From JBBSHJ01 sp038253135 (lineage in GTDB: Bacteria > Actinomycetota > Actinomycetes > Mycobacteriales > QHCD01), in assembly GCA_038253135.1 (NCBI GenBank), contig JBBSHJ010000039.1, positions 1 through 28,580 on the forward strand: DNA of 28,580 nucleotides, in the 5' to 3' direction. Shown in pieces: positions 1 through 7,544 of this stretch; positions within the stretch are counted from its first letter, which is position 1; the number at the start of each line of letters is the position of its first letter. The position numbers and the translations under genes are program-made. A model generated the notes under the pieces. It saw nothing but the letters and a program-made list of their open reading frames with translations, ran no database searches and was not told where the DNA came from.

Positions 1-396
1 GCCGTGCAGCTCGAGCACGCCGAGCGCGCCGGCCGCCTGATGCAACCCGTCGACGTTCTGGGTGATCACGGCATCGACCATTCCGGCGCGCTGCAGAGCA
101 GCGACGGCACGGTGCCCGGCGTTGGGCCTGGCGCCGGTGATCAGTCGCCACCCGAGGTAGCTGCGGGCCCAGTAGCGGCGGCGGTTGGCCGCGCTGCTGA
201 CGAAGTCCTGGTAGGTCATCGGGCGGTGCTGACGGCGCACGCCGCTCGGTCCGCGATAGTCCGGGATGCCCGACTCGGTCGAGATTCCTGCACCCGAGAG
301 CACCGTCACCCCGCCGCGGCCGACCAGCTCGGCCAACCGGTCGAGAGCGGGTGCGGCGACGCCCGTCTCCGGCGGCGGAGCGAGCTCGGACCTCAC
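1..396 (-). CDS. Sirtuin (SIR2-family NAD-dependent protein deacylase), 3' end cut by window edge
   Basis: Only the first 132 codons are present; the gene runs off the left edge. Translating the minus strand from the GTG at 396 gives GAGIST-ESGIPDYRG at residues 35-49, the NAD-binding signature of SIR2 proteins. Near the edge it gives TQNVDGLHQAAG followed by LELHG, the family's second NAD-binding motif and the segment carrying the catalytic histidine. Sirtuins remove acyl groups from lysines, consuming NAD and releasing O-acyl-ADP-ribose and nicotinamide. The zinc-binding part lies outside the window. No Shine-Dalgarno is convincing, but TACGCT ends six bases before the GTG, so the transcript may be leaderless. 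The gene is divergent from the AlkA-like gene, with 57 bp between them. Confidence 0.93.
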   Translation of the reverse strand, partial: MRSELAPPPETGVAAPALDRLAELVGRGGVTVLSGAGISTESGIPDYRGPSGVRRQHRPMTYQDFVSSAANRRRYWARSYLGWRLITGARPNAGHRAVAALQRAGMVDAVITQNVDGLHQAAGALGVLELHG

Positions 397-402
397 CTCT
401 CG

Positions 403-408
403 AGCGTA
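403..408 (-). promoter_or_regulatory. -10 element of a leaderless promoter for the sirtuin gene
   Basis: On the minus strand TACGCT (TAnnnT) ends six bases before the GTG at 396, placing the expected transcription start on the start codon. No clear -35 hexamer was found. Confidence 0.5.
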
Positions 409-453
409 ACCGGAGCCGGACGCCGGGCCGTGCGGGCGTCGTACCCGGCTGAC

Positions 454-1323
454 ATGCTGCCCGGCATGACGGCGACCGCACCGATCCGGCTGCCGATGGA
501 CCCGCCGCTGGCTGCCGGTCACCTGCTCGGCTGGCTCGCGACCCGCGCGGTGACCGGTATCGATGCCGTCGACGGGCGGACCTACCGACGCACGGCATGC
601 CTCGACGGCGCTGGCGGCCTGCTCGAGGTCGAGGTGGCCGACGAGCACCTGCAGCTGCGGATCCACGGGCTGCCGGAGGAGACCGCCATCGCGCGCGTGC
701 GCGCACTGGTCGCCGCGGACGTCGATCACGCTCCGGCCCGCGCCGCGCTGGCTTCCGACGCGCTCCTTCGTCCGACCCTGACCCGCTCCGCTGGCCTGCG
801 CGTCATCGGAACCATCGACGGCTACGAGCTGGCCTGCCGCGCGGTGCTCGGCCAGCAGGTGTCGGTGGCGGGAGCGCGTACGACGACGGCCCGGCTGGTG
901 GCCGCGCTGGGTACGCCGCTGCCCCGGCGGGCGAGGATCGACGCATCATGGCGCACCTTTCCCCGACCGGAGACGCTCGCCGCGTCCCCGCTGGACGGGC
1001 TCGGGCTCACCGGCACGCGGCGCCGTACCCTGCGCGCACTCGCCGCGGCCGTCCGCGACGGGTTGCGGCTGGACCGCGGGGCCGACATCGAATCGACCAC
1101 CGCGGCGCTGCTGGATCTACCGGGCATCGGCCCGTGGACGGCCGGCTACATCGCCATGCGGGCGCTCGGCGATCCCGACGCCTTTCCGGCCGGCGATCTC
1201 GGGCTGCTCCGCGGCTCGCGCCATCTGGGCGGCCCGGGCGATGCCCGGGACCTGGCCGTGTGCTCCGAGCGCTGGCGGCCCTATCGCGCCTATGCCGCCG
1301 AATGTCTGTGGTCGGTCGCCTGA
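454..1323 (+). CDS. alkA: AlkA-type DNA-3-methyladenine glycosylase II
   Basis: A 289-residue base-excision-repair glycosylase that removes alkylated purines from DNA. The first ~110 residues match the AlkA N-terminal domain (RLPMDPPLAAGHLLGWLATRA, then YRRT). The HhH-GPD fold follows: the helix-hairpin-helix LPGIGPWTAGYIAM lies at about 222-235, and the catalytic aspartate is D248 in FPAGDLGL. The C-terminal WRPYRAYAAECLW is also typical. Many actinobacterial homologues are fused to an Ada domain; this one is stand-alone. The reading frame stays open back to position 4, but that part is antisense to the sirtuin and Arg/Ala-rich, so the start is placed at the ATG at 454 (a TACCCG sits six bases upstream). 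The in-frame ATG at 466 is equally possible. Confidence 0.9.
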   Translation: MLPGMTATAPIRLPMDPPLAAGHLLGWLATRAVTGIDAVDGRTYRRTACLDGAGGLLEVEVADEHLQLRIHGLPEETAIARVRALVAADVDHAPARAALASDALLRPTLTRSAGLRVIGTIDGYELACRAVLGQQVSVAGARTTTARLVAALGTPLPRRARIDASWRTFPRPETLAASPLDGLGLTGTRRRTLRALAAAVRDGLRLDRGADIESTTAALLDLPGIGPWTAGYIAMRALGDPDAFPAGDLGLLRGSRHLGGPGDARDLAVCSERWRPYRAYAAECLWSVA

Positions 1324-1363
1324 GGCCTGTGGACAATGCCGGCGGCCGGTGAGCGCGGCGGCC

Positions 1364-1405
1364 TACCGTTGGCGCCGTCCGGCTCGGGCGCGCGGGGAGG
1401 TAGGA
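1364..1405 (+). promoter_or_regulatory. -10 element and strong ribosome binding site for the WXG100-like pair
   Basis: TACCGT at 1364-1369 could be a -10 box, giving a leader of about 30 nt. It is followed by a purine-rich ribosome binding site (GGGGAGGTAGGA, 1394-1405) directly before the ATG at 1406. No clear -35 was found. Confidence 0.4.
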
Positions 1406-1711
1406 ATGGGCGACGAGATCAGCGTCGATCCGGGAACGCTGCAATCGGTCGGGGCGGCGGTACGCGCGTGCGGCCCCGATGTGCACGCGCTGGCGGGCCA
1501 CGTCGGCGGGCTGGACGGCATACGGCAGGCGGAGCTGTCCGCGGCGCTGGGAGATTTCCGCACGGCCTGGCGGACCACGCTGTCGGTCCTCGGCGAGGAC
1601 GTCGAGCTGTGCGGCCGGGCGCTGCAGACGGCCGGCGTGCGGTGGCAGACGCAGGACGCCCTGCTCGTCATCGGTGGCCGGAGCCCGATACCGCACGCGA
1701 CGGTCGGTTAG
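1406..1711 (+). CDS. Small WXG100/EspC-like protein, putative type VII secretion target
   Basis: A 101-residue, mostly helical protein without signal peptide or membrane segment. It looks like the EspC/ESAT-6-type small proteins of actinobacteria: VDPGTLQSVGAAVR opening helix, a hydrophilic mid-region, a second helix with F51 and W55 (FRTAWRTTL), then a C-terminal WQTQD at 80-84. Family members often end in a YxxxD/E secretion signal; here the first position would be Trp instead of Tyr. The start is fixed by a strong ribosome binding site. The stop is three bases before the GTG of the large downstream protein, so the two are almost certainly co-translated. Family assignment rests on helix pattern and size. 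No secretion ATPase or channel gene is in the window. Confidence 0.6.
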   Translation: MGDEISVDPGTLQSVGAAVRACGPDVHALAGHVGGLDGIRQAELSAALGDFRTAWRTTLSVLGEDVELCGRALQTAGVRWQTQDALLVIGGRSPIPHATVG

Positions 1712-1714
1712 GCC

Positions 1715-3865
1715 GTGACCCTTCCGATCCCTGACCCGGCGTCGGTATTCGCCTATCCCGAGGACGACCCGGGCCAGCTGCGGGCGCTGGCGTCCGCCCT
1801 CTCCGGGGCCGGGTCGTCCCTTGCCATCACGGCGGTGAGCCTGATCGGCAGTGATCGTTCGCTGTCCATGGCCTGGCACGGCACGGATTCGACCGCGGCA
1901 CAACGCGAGTTGGCCCAGCTCGCGTCGTACGCCGGCCGGTCCGAGCAGGCGATGAATGCCGCCGGCGCCGCCATCGAGCGATATGCGACGGCGGTCGAGG
2001 CTGCCCGCCGGCGGATCGACGGTCTGCGGCGGCGGTACGTCGAGCACGTGGCGGCCATTCACCGGCTGCAGGCGGCTCCCGCGCCGGCCGGCCACGGCTC
2101 GCACCCGTTGACACCGACGATGCTCGGCGACAATTCGGCGACCCTGCATCGCGAGGCGGCCGAGTTGGTGCGACTCGAGCAGGGCCAGAACGCCCCGCTC
2201 TCCGACGTGCAAGCGGCCGCCCATGCCGCCGCGTCCGCACTTCGCCAGACGCTGTCCGATGTGGGCATCAAGCCGCGCGGTGAGGTCTCGCCCGGAGCGA
2301 TCACGGCATTGATGGCCACCGCGTTGCCCCTGTGGAGGGCCGAGCGCCGACGGGCCGCCGCAGCGATCACCGCCGCGCACACCGCGAGGATGACGCGGCT
2401 CGGCCGGGAGGCGGCGGGCGAGCTGAAACCGCTGACCGGCCGGGTGGACGTGTCCACGGCGCAGCATTTCAACGTCATCCGGAAATACGCCGCGTGGGGC
2501 TCCGATCCCGCCTTCGCCGCAGCGCTCGTCGGCGACCTCGGCGGCGCGGCGCTCGGCGATCTGCTCGGCCGCGACTATCCGGTCTCGCGCCTCCCGGACC
2601 GCACGGACCCCGTGTCCGACGAGCTGTTCCGGTTCTATTCGCGGGTTCTGCCCGCGGGCCTGCGGGGCGCATCGGGCAAGGCCGCCGCCATGGATCTGGC
2701 ATCGACCCTCGGCGATGTGAAGGTCAGGCACGGTCTTGGCCTGGCGATGGCGGGCGGGCATTGGGATCCCACCGCGCTCCGCATCCTGCTGCCCGCCCTT
2801 TCCCGCCGCTCCTATCCCGACGACCTCTACCTGAGGCAGAACGGCGACGACCCGATGGTCGGGGCCATGCTGGCCCTCGCCAGCGATCCGGAATTCGCAT
2901 CGGCCTATCTGGGCCGCCCCGGAGTGCTCGGCCGGCTCATGGCCAACCCGTGGCACGCCGACAACGGGGCCGCCCTCGGCACCGCGCTCGCCACCGCGGC
3001 CACGGTCTCGGCCACCTCGCGCCCGCTGACCGTCGCGGCGGTCAACGCGGTGGCCACGCAGGTCGCAACGGTCCGCGTGGGCGTGGCAAACGGCCTGGCC
3101 GCGCTGCTGCAGACGGAGACGATGGCGATCTCGTCGACGTACTACTACGCACCGGAGGAGCACCCGTTCCATCGCGCGATCCTGCCCGCGGGCACGTTCA
3201 CCTTCGACCGCTTCGCGCTGTCACAGGCGCTCTACATCGCCATGCATTCCCCGACCGGCGCGGCCGCCCTGAAGCGGGCGCAGCGCACCCTCGCGATGTC
3301 CGCGCTGCGGGGTGCGGCATCGTCGGACCCGAGGGCCGACCCGGAAGACATCCGGCAGAGCGTGGCCAATCGCGCCGTCCTCGCGCAGAGCACCCTCGTC
3401 GAGATCGGCGAGCAAGCGATCATCCACCAGACGAACCACCGCTCCAAGGTCATCGCCGACACCGCGCATCGGCACGGGCTGTGGGTCTCGCTGATCCCGC
3501 TCGCCGCCAACAAGGCGGTAGCATTGGTCAAGGTCCCCGTTGCCGGTCGGGTTGTCGGGAAGGTGAGCGCGTTGACCGTCGGCAAGCTGAAGTCCGCGGT
3601 CTACGGCCATTTCTACGGGGACGCGGCCGCGCGTTATGCCGCCATACAGCGTGCGCTGGCCGCCGGTCAGATCAGGCAGGCATACCGCGAGAGCGACGAC
3701 TTCGTGGCCGGTCTGTCGCAGCGGGTCGCCGGGTCCGTCCCCCCGGACGTCAGATCCAGGAACTACGAGGATGCCCTCGTTCAGGCGCGGGACGCGGCAA
3801 GCTGGCGGGTGCACCACGCCTATCTGGCCGATGTCGATGTGAAGAGCGGCGGGAATTGGAATTGA
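1715..3865 (+). CDS. Large WXG-motif protein, putative type VII secretion substrate, function unknown
   Basis: A 716-residue protein translated from a GTG three bases after the small EspC-like gene. The first ~130 residues form an Ala-rich helical region with W54-H55-G56 in AWHGTDSTAAQREL, a WxG turn between two predicted helices as in WXG100/LXG-type domains. The middle (about 210-480) has repeated short segments of the type 'DPxFAxxLxxxLG', resembling large uncharacterised actinobacterial proteins found beside ESX-like partners. Residues about 585-640 are more hydrophobic (LWVSLIPLAANKAVALVKVPVAG). No toxin catalytic motif was recognised at the C-terminus, and no immunity-like gene follows on the same strand. 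The role is unknown; an exported or cell-surface protein using type VII secretion is an inference from the small partner and the WxG motif. Confidence 0.6.
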   Translation: MTLPIPDPASVFAYPEDDPGQLRALASALSGAGSSLAITAVSLIGSDRSLSMAWHGTDSTAAQRELAQLASYAGRSEQAMNAAGAAIERYATAVEAARRRIDGLRRRYVEHVAAIHRLQAAPAPAGHGSHPLTPTMLGDNSATLHREAAELVRLEQGQNAPLSDVQAAAHAAASALRQTLSDVGIKPRGEVSPGAITALMATALPLWRAERRRAAAAITAAHTARMTRLGREAAGELKPLTGRVDVSTAQHFNVIRKYAAWGSDPAFAAALVGDLGGAALGDLLGRDYPVSRLPDRTDPVSDELFRFYSRVLPAGLRGASGKAAAMDLASTLGDVKVRHGLGLAMAGGHWDPTALRILLPALSRRSYPDDLYLRQNGDDPMVGAMLALASDPEFASAYLGRPGVLGRLMANPWHADNGAALGTALATAATVSATSRPLTVAAVNAVATQVATVRVGVANGLAALLQTETMAISSTYYYAPEEHPFHRAILPAGTFTFDRFALSQALYIAMHSPTGAAALKRAQRTLAMSALRGAASSDPRADPEDIRQSVANRAVLAQSTLVEIGEQAIIHQTNHRSKVIADTAHRHGLWVSLIPLAANKAVALVKVPVAGRVVGKVSALTVGKLKSAVYGHFYGDAAARYAAIQRALAAGQIRQAYRESDDFVAGLSQRVAGSVPPDVRSRNYEDALVQARDAASWRVHHAYLADVDVKSGGNWN

Positions 3866-3939
3866 TCGGTTGGCGACCGTCTCCCCCACCCTTGCATCGC
3901 GTCTGACGTCGGATCGGGCAGACAGCGAACGGCACCGTG

Positions 3940-3957
3940 CCGGCGCATCCACGCCGG
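3940..3957. terminator. Hairpin between convergent genes
   Basis: CCGGCG-CATCCA-CGCCGG is a perfect 6-bp GC stem with a 6-nt loop, in the 200-bp gap between the convergent WXG-motif gene and the Fpg/Nei gene. There is no U-tract, as is common in GC-rich actinobacteria. It could serve either strand. Confidence 0.4.
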
Positions 3958-4065
3958 AATCAGGTCGGCGGCGAGAGCGCTCACGTGGACAGCCGCCGCG
4001 GTCGACCTCAGGCCGCGCCCCGTGATCTCTCTGTGGATTCTGGTGGCCCGGCCGGATCCCAGCCT

Positions 4066-4920
4066 TCACTTGATCAGGCGGGACAGCCGGCGATCCGCCA
4101 GCGGCTTGCCGCCCGTCTGACAGGTCGGGCAATACTGCAGCGACGAGTCGGCGAAGGAAACCTCCCGCACGGTGTCGCCACAGACGGGGCACGGCATGCC
4201 GGTGCGGGCGTGCACGGCGAGGCCGGACCGTTTCTCGGACTTCAGCTTCGCGGCCTTCTGGCCGACCGAGCGGCGTACGGCGTCCCTTAGGGTGGCCCGC
4301 ATGGCCGCGTAGAGCCGGTCGACCTCATCGTCGGTGAGGCGGGCACCGGATTTGAAGGGCGACAGCTTCGCCGCGTGCAGGATCTCGTCGGAATAGGCGT
4401 TTCCGATGCCGGCGATGGTGCGCTGCTCGGTCAGGGTGCCCTTGAGGTGGCCGCACTCGGTGCCGAGTAGCGTCGCAAACTGATCGTGGCTGACGGCGAG
4501 CGCGTCAACGCCGAGCCGCGCGATCCCCGGTACGTCGAGCGGGTCGCGCACGACATAGATCGCCAGGCCCTTCTTCGTGCCCTGCTCGGTCAGGTCGAAA
4601 CCGGCGTCGTCGTCCAGCCGCACCCGCAGCGCGATCGGTGACTTGCCCGGCTTCGGCGGCGCGGCCGGCAACGCGTCGCGCCACTGCAGCCATCCGCCCC
4701 GGGCCAGATGGGTGACGAGGTGCACCCCGCTGGCGTCGACATCGAGGAACTTCCCGTGCCGGGCGGCGCCGGTGACCTCCAGCCCGCCGAGGCTGGTCAG
4801 CGGTGGGTCAAAGGTCTTGAGGGCGCTGAAATCGGCCAGATGGGCCCGGGCCACGACCCGCCCGACCGCGTTGTCCCGCAGGAATGCGGCCAGCGCCTCG
4901 ACCTCAGGTAGCTCCGGCAC
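4066..4920 (-). CDS. Fpg/Nei-family DNA glycosylase
   Basis: A 284-residue bifunctional DNA glycosylase/AP lyase of the formamidopyrimidine-glycosylase family, which excises oxidised bases. The GTG at 4920 gives PELPEVEAL right after the initiator, and this decides the start because the free N-terminal proline is the catalytic nucleophile. E3 and K57 (RHGKFLD) are also present. The helix-two-turn-helix (GIGNAYSDEILHAA, 171-184) and a C-terminal zinc finger (C244, C247, C264, C267) are intact. An in-frame open stretch of 89 codons reaches back to a GTG at 5187, but such an extension would bury the catalytic proline. Sequence alone does not separate 8-oxoguanine (Fpg) from pyrimidine (Nei) preference. 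Confidence 0.92.
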   Translation of the reverse strand: MPELPEVEALAAFLRDNAVGRVVARAHLADFSALKTFDPPLTSLGGLEVTGAARHGKFLDVDASGVHLVTHLARGGWLQWRDALPAAPPKPGKSPIALRVRLDDDAGFDLTEQGTKKGLAIYVVRDPLDVPGIARLGVDALAVSHDQFATLLGTECGHLKGTLTEQRTIAGIGNAYSDEILHAAKLSPFKSGARLTDDEVDRLYAAMRATLRDAVRRSVGQKAAKLKSEKRSGLAVHARTGMPCPVCGDTVREVSFADSSLQYCPTCQTGGKPLADRRLSRLIK

Positions 4921-5225
4921 GCCCCCAGTGTGCCGCGCCGGAACCTCCGGCGGTAGCAACCGCGGGAGGGCCCGGGAGGAAGGGACCGGCCGAACGAGCC
5001 GGATCGTGGCGAAGACGTCGTCGGCGAAGAGGGTCGCGCCGGCGACGGTCCGCGAGCCGCAATAGCGGGCCACGACGGCGTACCAGGCACCGATGCTCGA
5101 CGGCACGGTGTCGCCGTTGGTCTGCCGGGCATACCGGGCGAGGAGGGCCGCGCCCAACGGGGCCCGTCGCGCTGCTGCGACCGGCACCTTTCCTACGCCG
5201 ACCCATGCTGCTGCGGATAGGGCCG
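4921..5225. other. 305-bp divergent intergenic region with coding-like composition on the minus strand
   Basis: The region lies between the start of the Fpg/Nei gene and the start of the GT-C membrane protein. On the minus strand, 5187-4921 is open in the same frame as the glycosylase. Most codon third positions are G or C while second positions are near half, a pattern usually seen in real actinobacterial coding sequence. The encoded segment (GTG 5187, containing SSIGAWYAVVARYCGS and FADDVFATIRLV) matches no family I recognise. It may be a gene remnant joined in frame, an unrecognised small gene, or chance. No clear promoter was found for either flanking gene. Confidence 0.3.
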
Positions 5226-6995
5226 ATGAACGGAATACCGCGTGCGGTGGACGGCGATGCGGCGGCGCGGAGCATCATCGGCGCCGTGGACACGACACGG
5301 CCACGCGAGGGTCTCCCGGTCGGCGAGCAGCCGTCGCTTCCCCGCGACCGGATCACGGCCAGGAGGGCGATCTTGCCTCTCTGCGCCGTGCTCGCGGTCG
5401 CCGTGATCCCGCCGGTGGTCATGTCCGGCCTCACCGGCTCGCTCGGCATCGCGCACAACGACGACTGGTCGTTCATCCGGTCGACCATGTGGATGCACAA
5501 GACCGGCGAACTGCGGCTGCTCGGCTGGGCCCAGATGAGCGCGGTCGGGCTGTTCTGGCTGGGCCAGCCGGTCCTCGCGATGCACGCGAGCGTGACCGGT
5601 TTGCAGGTGCTGACGGTTGTCCTTACCGCGGTGCTCGTCGCCGCGGCCTCCTCGCTCGGCACCCGGCTGCGCGGACGGCGTACCGGCGTGGTTGCCGCCG
5701 CGATGACCGTCTCCGTCCCGCTGATCGCCCCGCTCACGGTCACCTTCATGACCGACCTGCCGGCGCTCGCGCTGATGATGGCGGCCTTGGCCGTCGGGCT
5801 GGCGGGAATCTCGGTCGCCGCGGTGCGCCCGGCGCTGGTGGCGGCCGGTTTCGCGCTCGCGCTCGCCGCCGTGACCATCCGGGAAACCGCGGCGCCGGGC
5901 GCGGTGGGCCTCGCCGCCGCGCTGCTGTGGCGGGCCTACGCGCGAAGATCCCGCCGGGACCTGGCGGTCGCGATCGGCGCCGGAACCGCTTTCGGGTGCG
6001 CGGCGCTCGCGTTCGTGATCTGGCGGCACCAGCTGCCCGGCGACATCGCCTATGCCGCCACCGGCGGCGGCGCGCTGTCGTCGCTGGCCCATGCCGTGGT
6101 GACTCTCGGCGTCTTCACCCTGCCCGGCTGCCTGCTGCCGGTGCGGGTTGCGGCCGGAGTGCGGGCGCGCGCCGGCGGCGGGCTGGCCGGTGCCCTGGTG
6201 TCGATCGCGGCCCTGGGCGGCGGGTTGAACCGTGCCCTCGTGGGCAACTACCTCGAGTTTCCGGCCCCGCTGGGCGCGGAGTTGCGGGGCTACCGCCCAC
6301 AGTTCCTGCCCGGCGCGCTCTGGTCGGTGCTCGCGGTGATCGGCGCCGTCGGCGCGGTCGGCCTCGGAGTGCGGCTGGCCGACCTGTGCTCGTGGGCTCG
6401 GGAGCGGCTCCGAGCCGATGGCGCGGGGGACGGCGTACTGGCCTGGATTGCCCTCGCCGCAACGGCCGCGGCCGCGATCGCTCTCGTGCTCGCGGCGTCA
6501 TTCTCCGGCAAGACCTACGACCGCTACCTGCTTCCGGTGGCGGTGCCGCTGTCCCTCTCGTTGCTGGCGAACGCTCGCCCGTGGTGCGGGGCCGGTAAGC
6601 GGGTGCACGGGTGGCAATCGGTCGCTGCGGCATCGCTCGCGCTGAGCCTCGCCTTCGGCTGGGCGCTCACTCTCACGATCGACGCGTACGACGGTGCCCG
6701 GTGGCGGGCCGGGAACGCCACCGTCGCGCTCGGGGCTCGCCCCAATGACGTGGACGCGGGTCCGGAGTGGGTCGGCTACCACCAGGCGGGCGATGCCCAC
6801 CCGGTGTCCCACGATCCGGGGGCGGTGGACCCGATCTGGGTACGGCGCCTGCGCGCGCACCCGTGCTGGTTCGTCTCGCTCGGGCCGGTCGCCGCGCCGG
6901 ACACCCGCGCGGTCGGCCGGATGGCGTGGCGCGACGGTCTCGGACGGCGACGCGACTTCGTGATCTACCGTTCTGTCCGCCCGGCCTGCCGGTAA
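5226..6995 (+). CDS. GT-C-fold polytopic membrane protein, putative glycosyltransferase
   Basis: A 589-residue integral membrane protein with about ten to twelve hydrophobic segments; the first is at about 48-68 (AILPLCAVLAVAVIPPVVMSG). Directly after it comes AHNDDWSFIRS (77-87). An acidic pair in the first extracytoplasmic loop is the hallmark of GT-C/ArnT/PMT-type glycosyltransferases, which use lipid-linked sugars. The C-terminal ~110 residues are a soluble tail. The ATG at 5226 is preceded by GGATAGG at good spacing; the ATG at 5205 and GTG at 5286 are alternatives. Donor and acceptor cannot be told from sequence. There are no cell-wall biosynthesis neighbours. Confidence 0.7.
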   Translation: MNGIPRAVDGDAAARSIIGAVDTTRPREGLPVGEQPSLPRDRITARRAILPLCAVLAVAVIPPVVMSGLTGSLGIAHNDDWSFIRSTMWMHKTGELRLLGWAQMSAVGLFWLGQPVLAMHASVTGLQVLTVVLTAVLVAAASSLGTRLRGRRTGVVAAAMTVSVPLIAPLTVTFMTDLPALALMMAALAVGLAGISVAAVRPALVAAGFALALAAVTIRETAAPGAVGLAAALLWRAYARRSRRDLAVAIGAGTAFGCAALAFVIWRHQLPGDIAYAATGGGALSSLAHAVVTLGVFTLPGCLLPVRVAAGVRARAGGGLAGALVSIAALGGGLNRALVGNYLEFPAPLGAELRGYRPQFLPGALWSVLAVIGAVGAVGLGVRLADLCSWARERLRADGAGDGVLAWIALAATAAAAIALVLAASFSGKTYDRYLLPVAVPLSLSLLANARPWCGAGKRVHGWQSVAAASLALSLAFGWALTLTIDAYDGARWRAGNATVALGARPNDVDAGPEWVGYHQAGDAHPVSHDPGAVDPIWVRRLRAHPCWFVSLGPVAAPDTRAVGRMAWRDGLGRRRDFVIYRSVRPACR

Positions 6996-7025
6996 ATCCG
7001 GCGGCGACCTGTCAGCGCAGCCGGT

Positions 7026-7031
7026 TAGCCT
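7026..7031 (+). promoter_or_regulatory. -10 element for the VOC gene
   Basis: TAGCCT fits an actinobacterial -10 box. It would start a short leader of about 22 nt containing the purine-rich ribosome binding site GAGAGGAG ahead of the GTG at 7060. The -35 is not evident. Confidence 0.4.
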
Positions 7032-7059
7032 GGCCGCAGCCGACCGAGAGGAGAGCACC

Positions 7060-7464
7060 GTGTCCCTGCGTTGGTACACCGTTGTCGTCGACTGCCGCGA
7101 CGTCGCCGCCCAAGCGCGGTGGTGGGCGCAGGTGCTCGACTGGCAGATCATCTACGAGGCGGACGATGAGGTCGTGATAATCCCGAAGCACGTGCCGATG
7201 GAAAAGCCGGCTCCGGAGAATTGGACCAAGGTGCCGCCAGGACTGGTCTTCGTTCCTGTCGCTGAGGCCAAGACGGTCAAGAACCGGTTGCACATCGACC
7301 TCGCACCGCACATCAGCGACGACCGCGACGCCGAGATCGAGCGACTGCTCGACCTGGGCGCGAAGAAGGTCGACGTCGGGCAGGATCGCGAGAAGGTCAC
7401 GTGGGAGGTGCTCGCAGATCCCGAGGGCAACGAATTCTGCGTCCTGGCCTCGCGCGACTCCTGA
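7060..7464 (+). CDS. VOC-family (glyoxalase-like) protein
   Basis: A 134-residue protein of the vicinal-oxygen-chelate superfamily, closest to the 'glyoxalase_6' type common in actinobacteria. The typical opening is RWYTVVVDCRDVAAQARWWAQVLDWQI. It is followed by RLHIDLAPHISDDRDAEIERLLDLGAKKVD and the closing VLADPEGNEFCVLAS, the two halves of the beta-alpha-beta-beta-beta fold. H98 (in RLHIDL) and E128 (in GNEFCV) are the likely metal-ligand positions. Members include lyases, dioxygenases and drug-binding proteins; the reaction here is unknown. The GTG start is backed by GAGAGGAG. It appears monocistronic, followed by a strong hairpin. Confidence 0.85.
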   Translation: MSLRWYTVVVDCRDVAAQARWWAQVLDWQIIYEADDEVVIIPKHVPMEKPAPENWTKVPPGLVFVPVAEAKTVKNRLHIDLAPHISDDRDAEIERLLDLGAKKVDVGQDREKVTWEVLADPEGNEFCVLASRDS

Positions 7465-7472
7465 GGTGATTC

Positions 7473-7496
7473 GCGCTCGGCCTTCGGCCCGGGCGC
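7473..7496 (+). terminator. Rho-independent-like hairpin after the VOC gene
   Basis: Nine bases after the stop codon, GCGCTCGGCC-TTC-GGCCCGGGCGC folds into a ten-pair stem with one bulged C and one G-T pair around a 3-nt loop. There is no U-tract. Confidence 0.55.
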
Positions 7497-7544
7497 CGGG
7501 ACAACGCGGTAGACCGGCGGGAGAGCTGGCGGGAGACTCACCTC

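Noticed and set aside
4..453. Upstream extension of the AlkA frame to the left edge
   Set aside because: The region is antisense to a clear sirtuin with GAGIS and TQNVDG motifs; the extension is not homologous to AlkA.
1007..3172. A 721-codon open frame on the minus strand opposite the WXG-motif gene
   Set aside because: The product is Arg/Gly/His-rich and resembles no family. It is the usual antisense shadow of a GC-rich gene whose sense strand has a clean ribosome binding site and WxG motif.
4884..5225. Upstream extension of the GT-C membrane protein frame
   Set aside because: The extension is an Arg/Pro-rich string with no membrane character. The ATG at 5226 has a plausible ribosome binding site just upstream.
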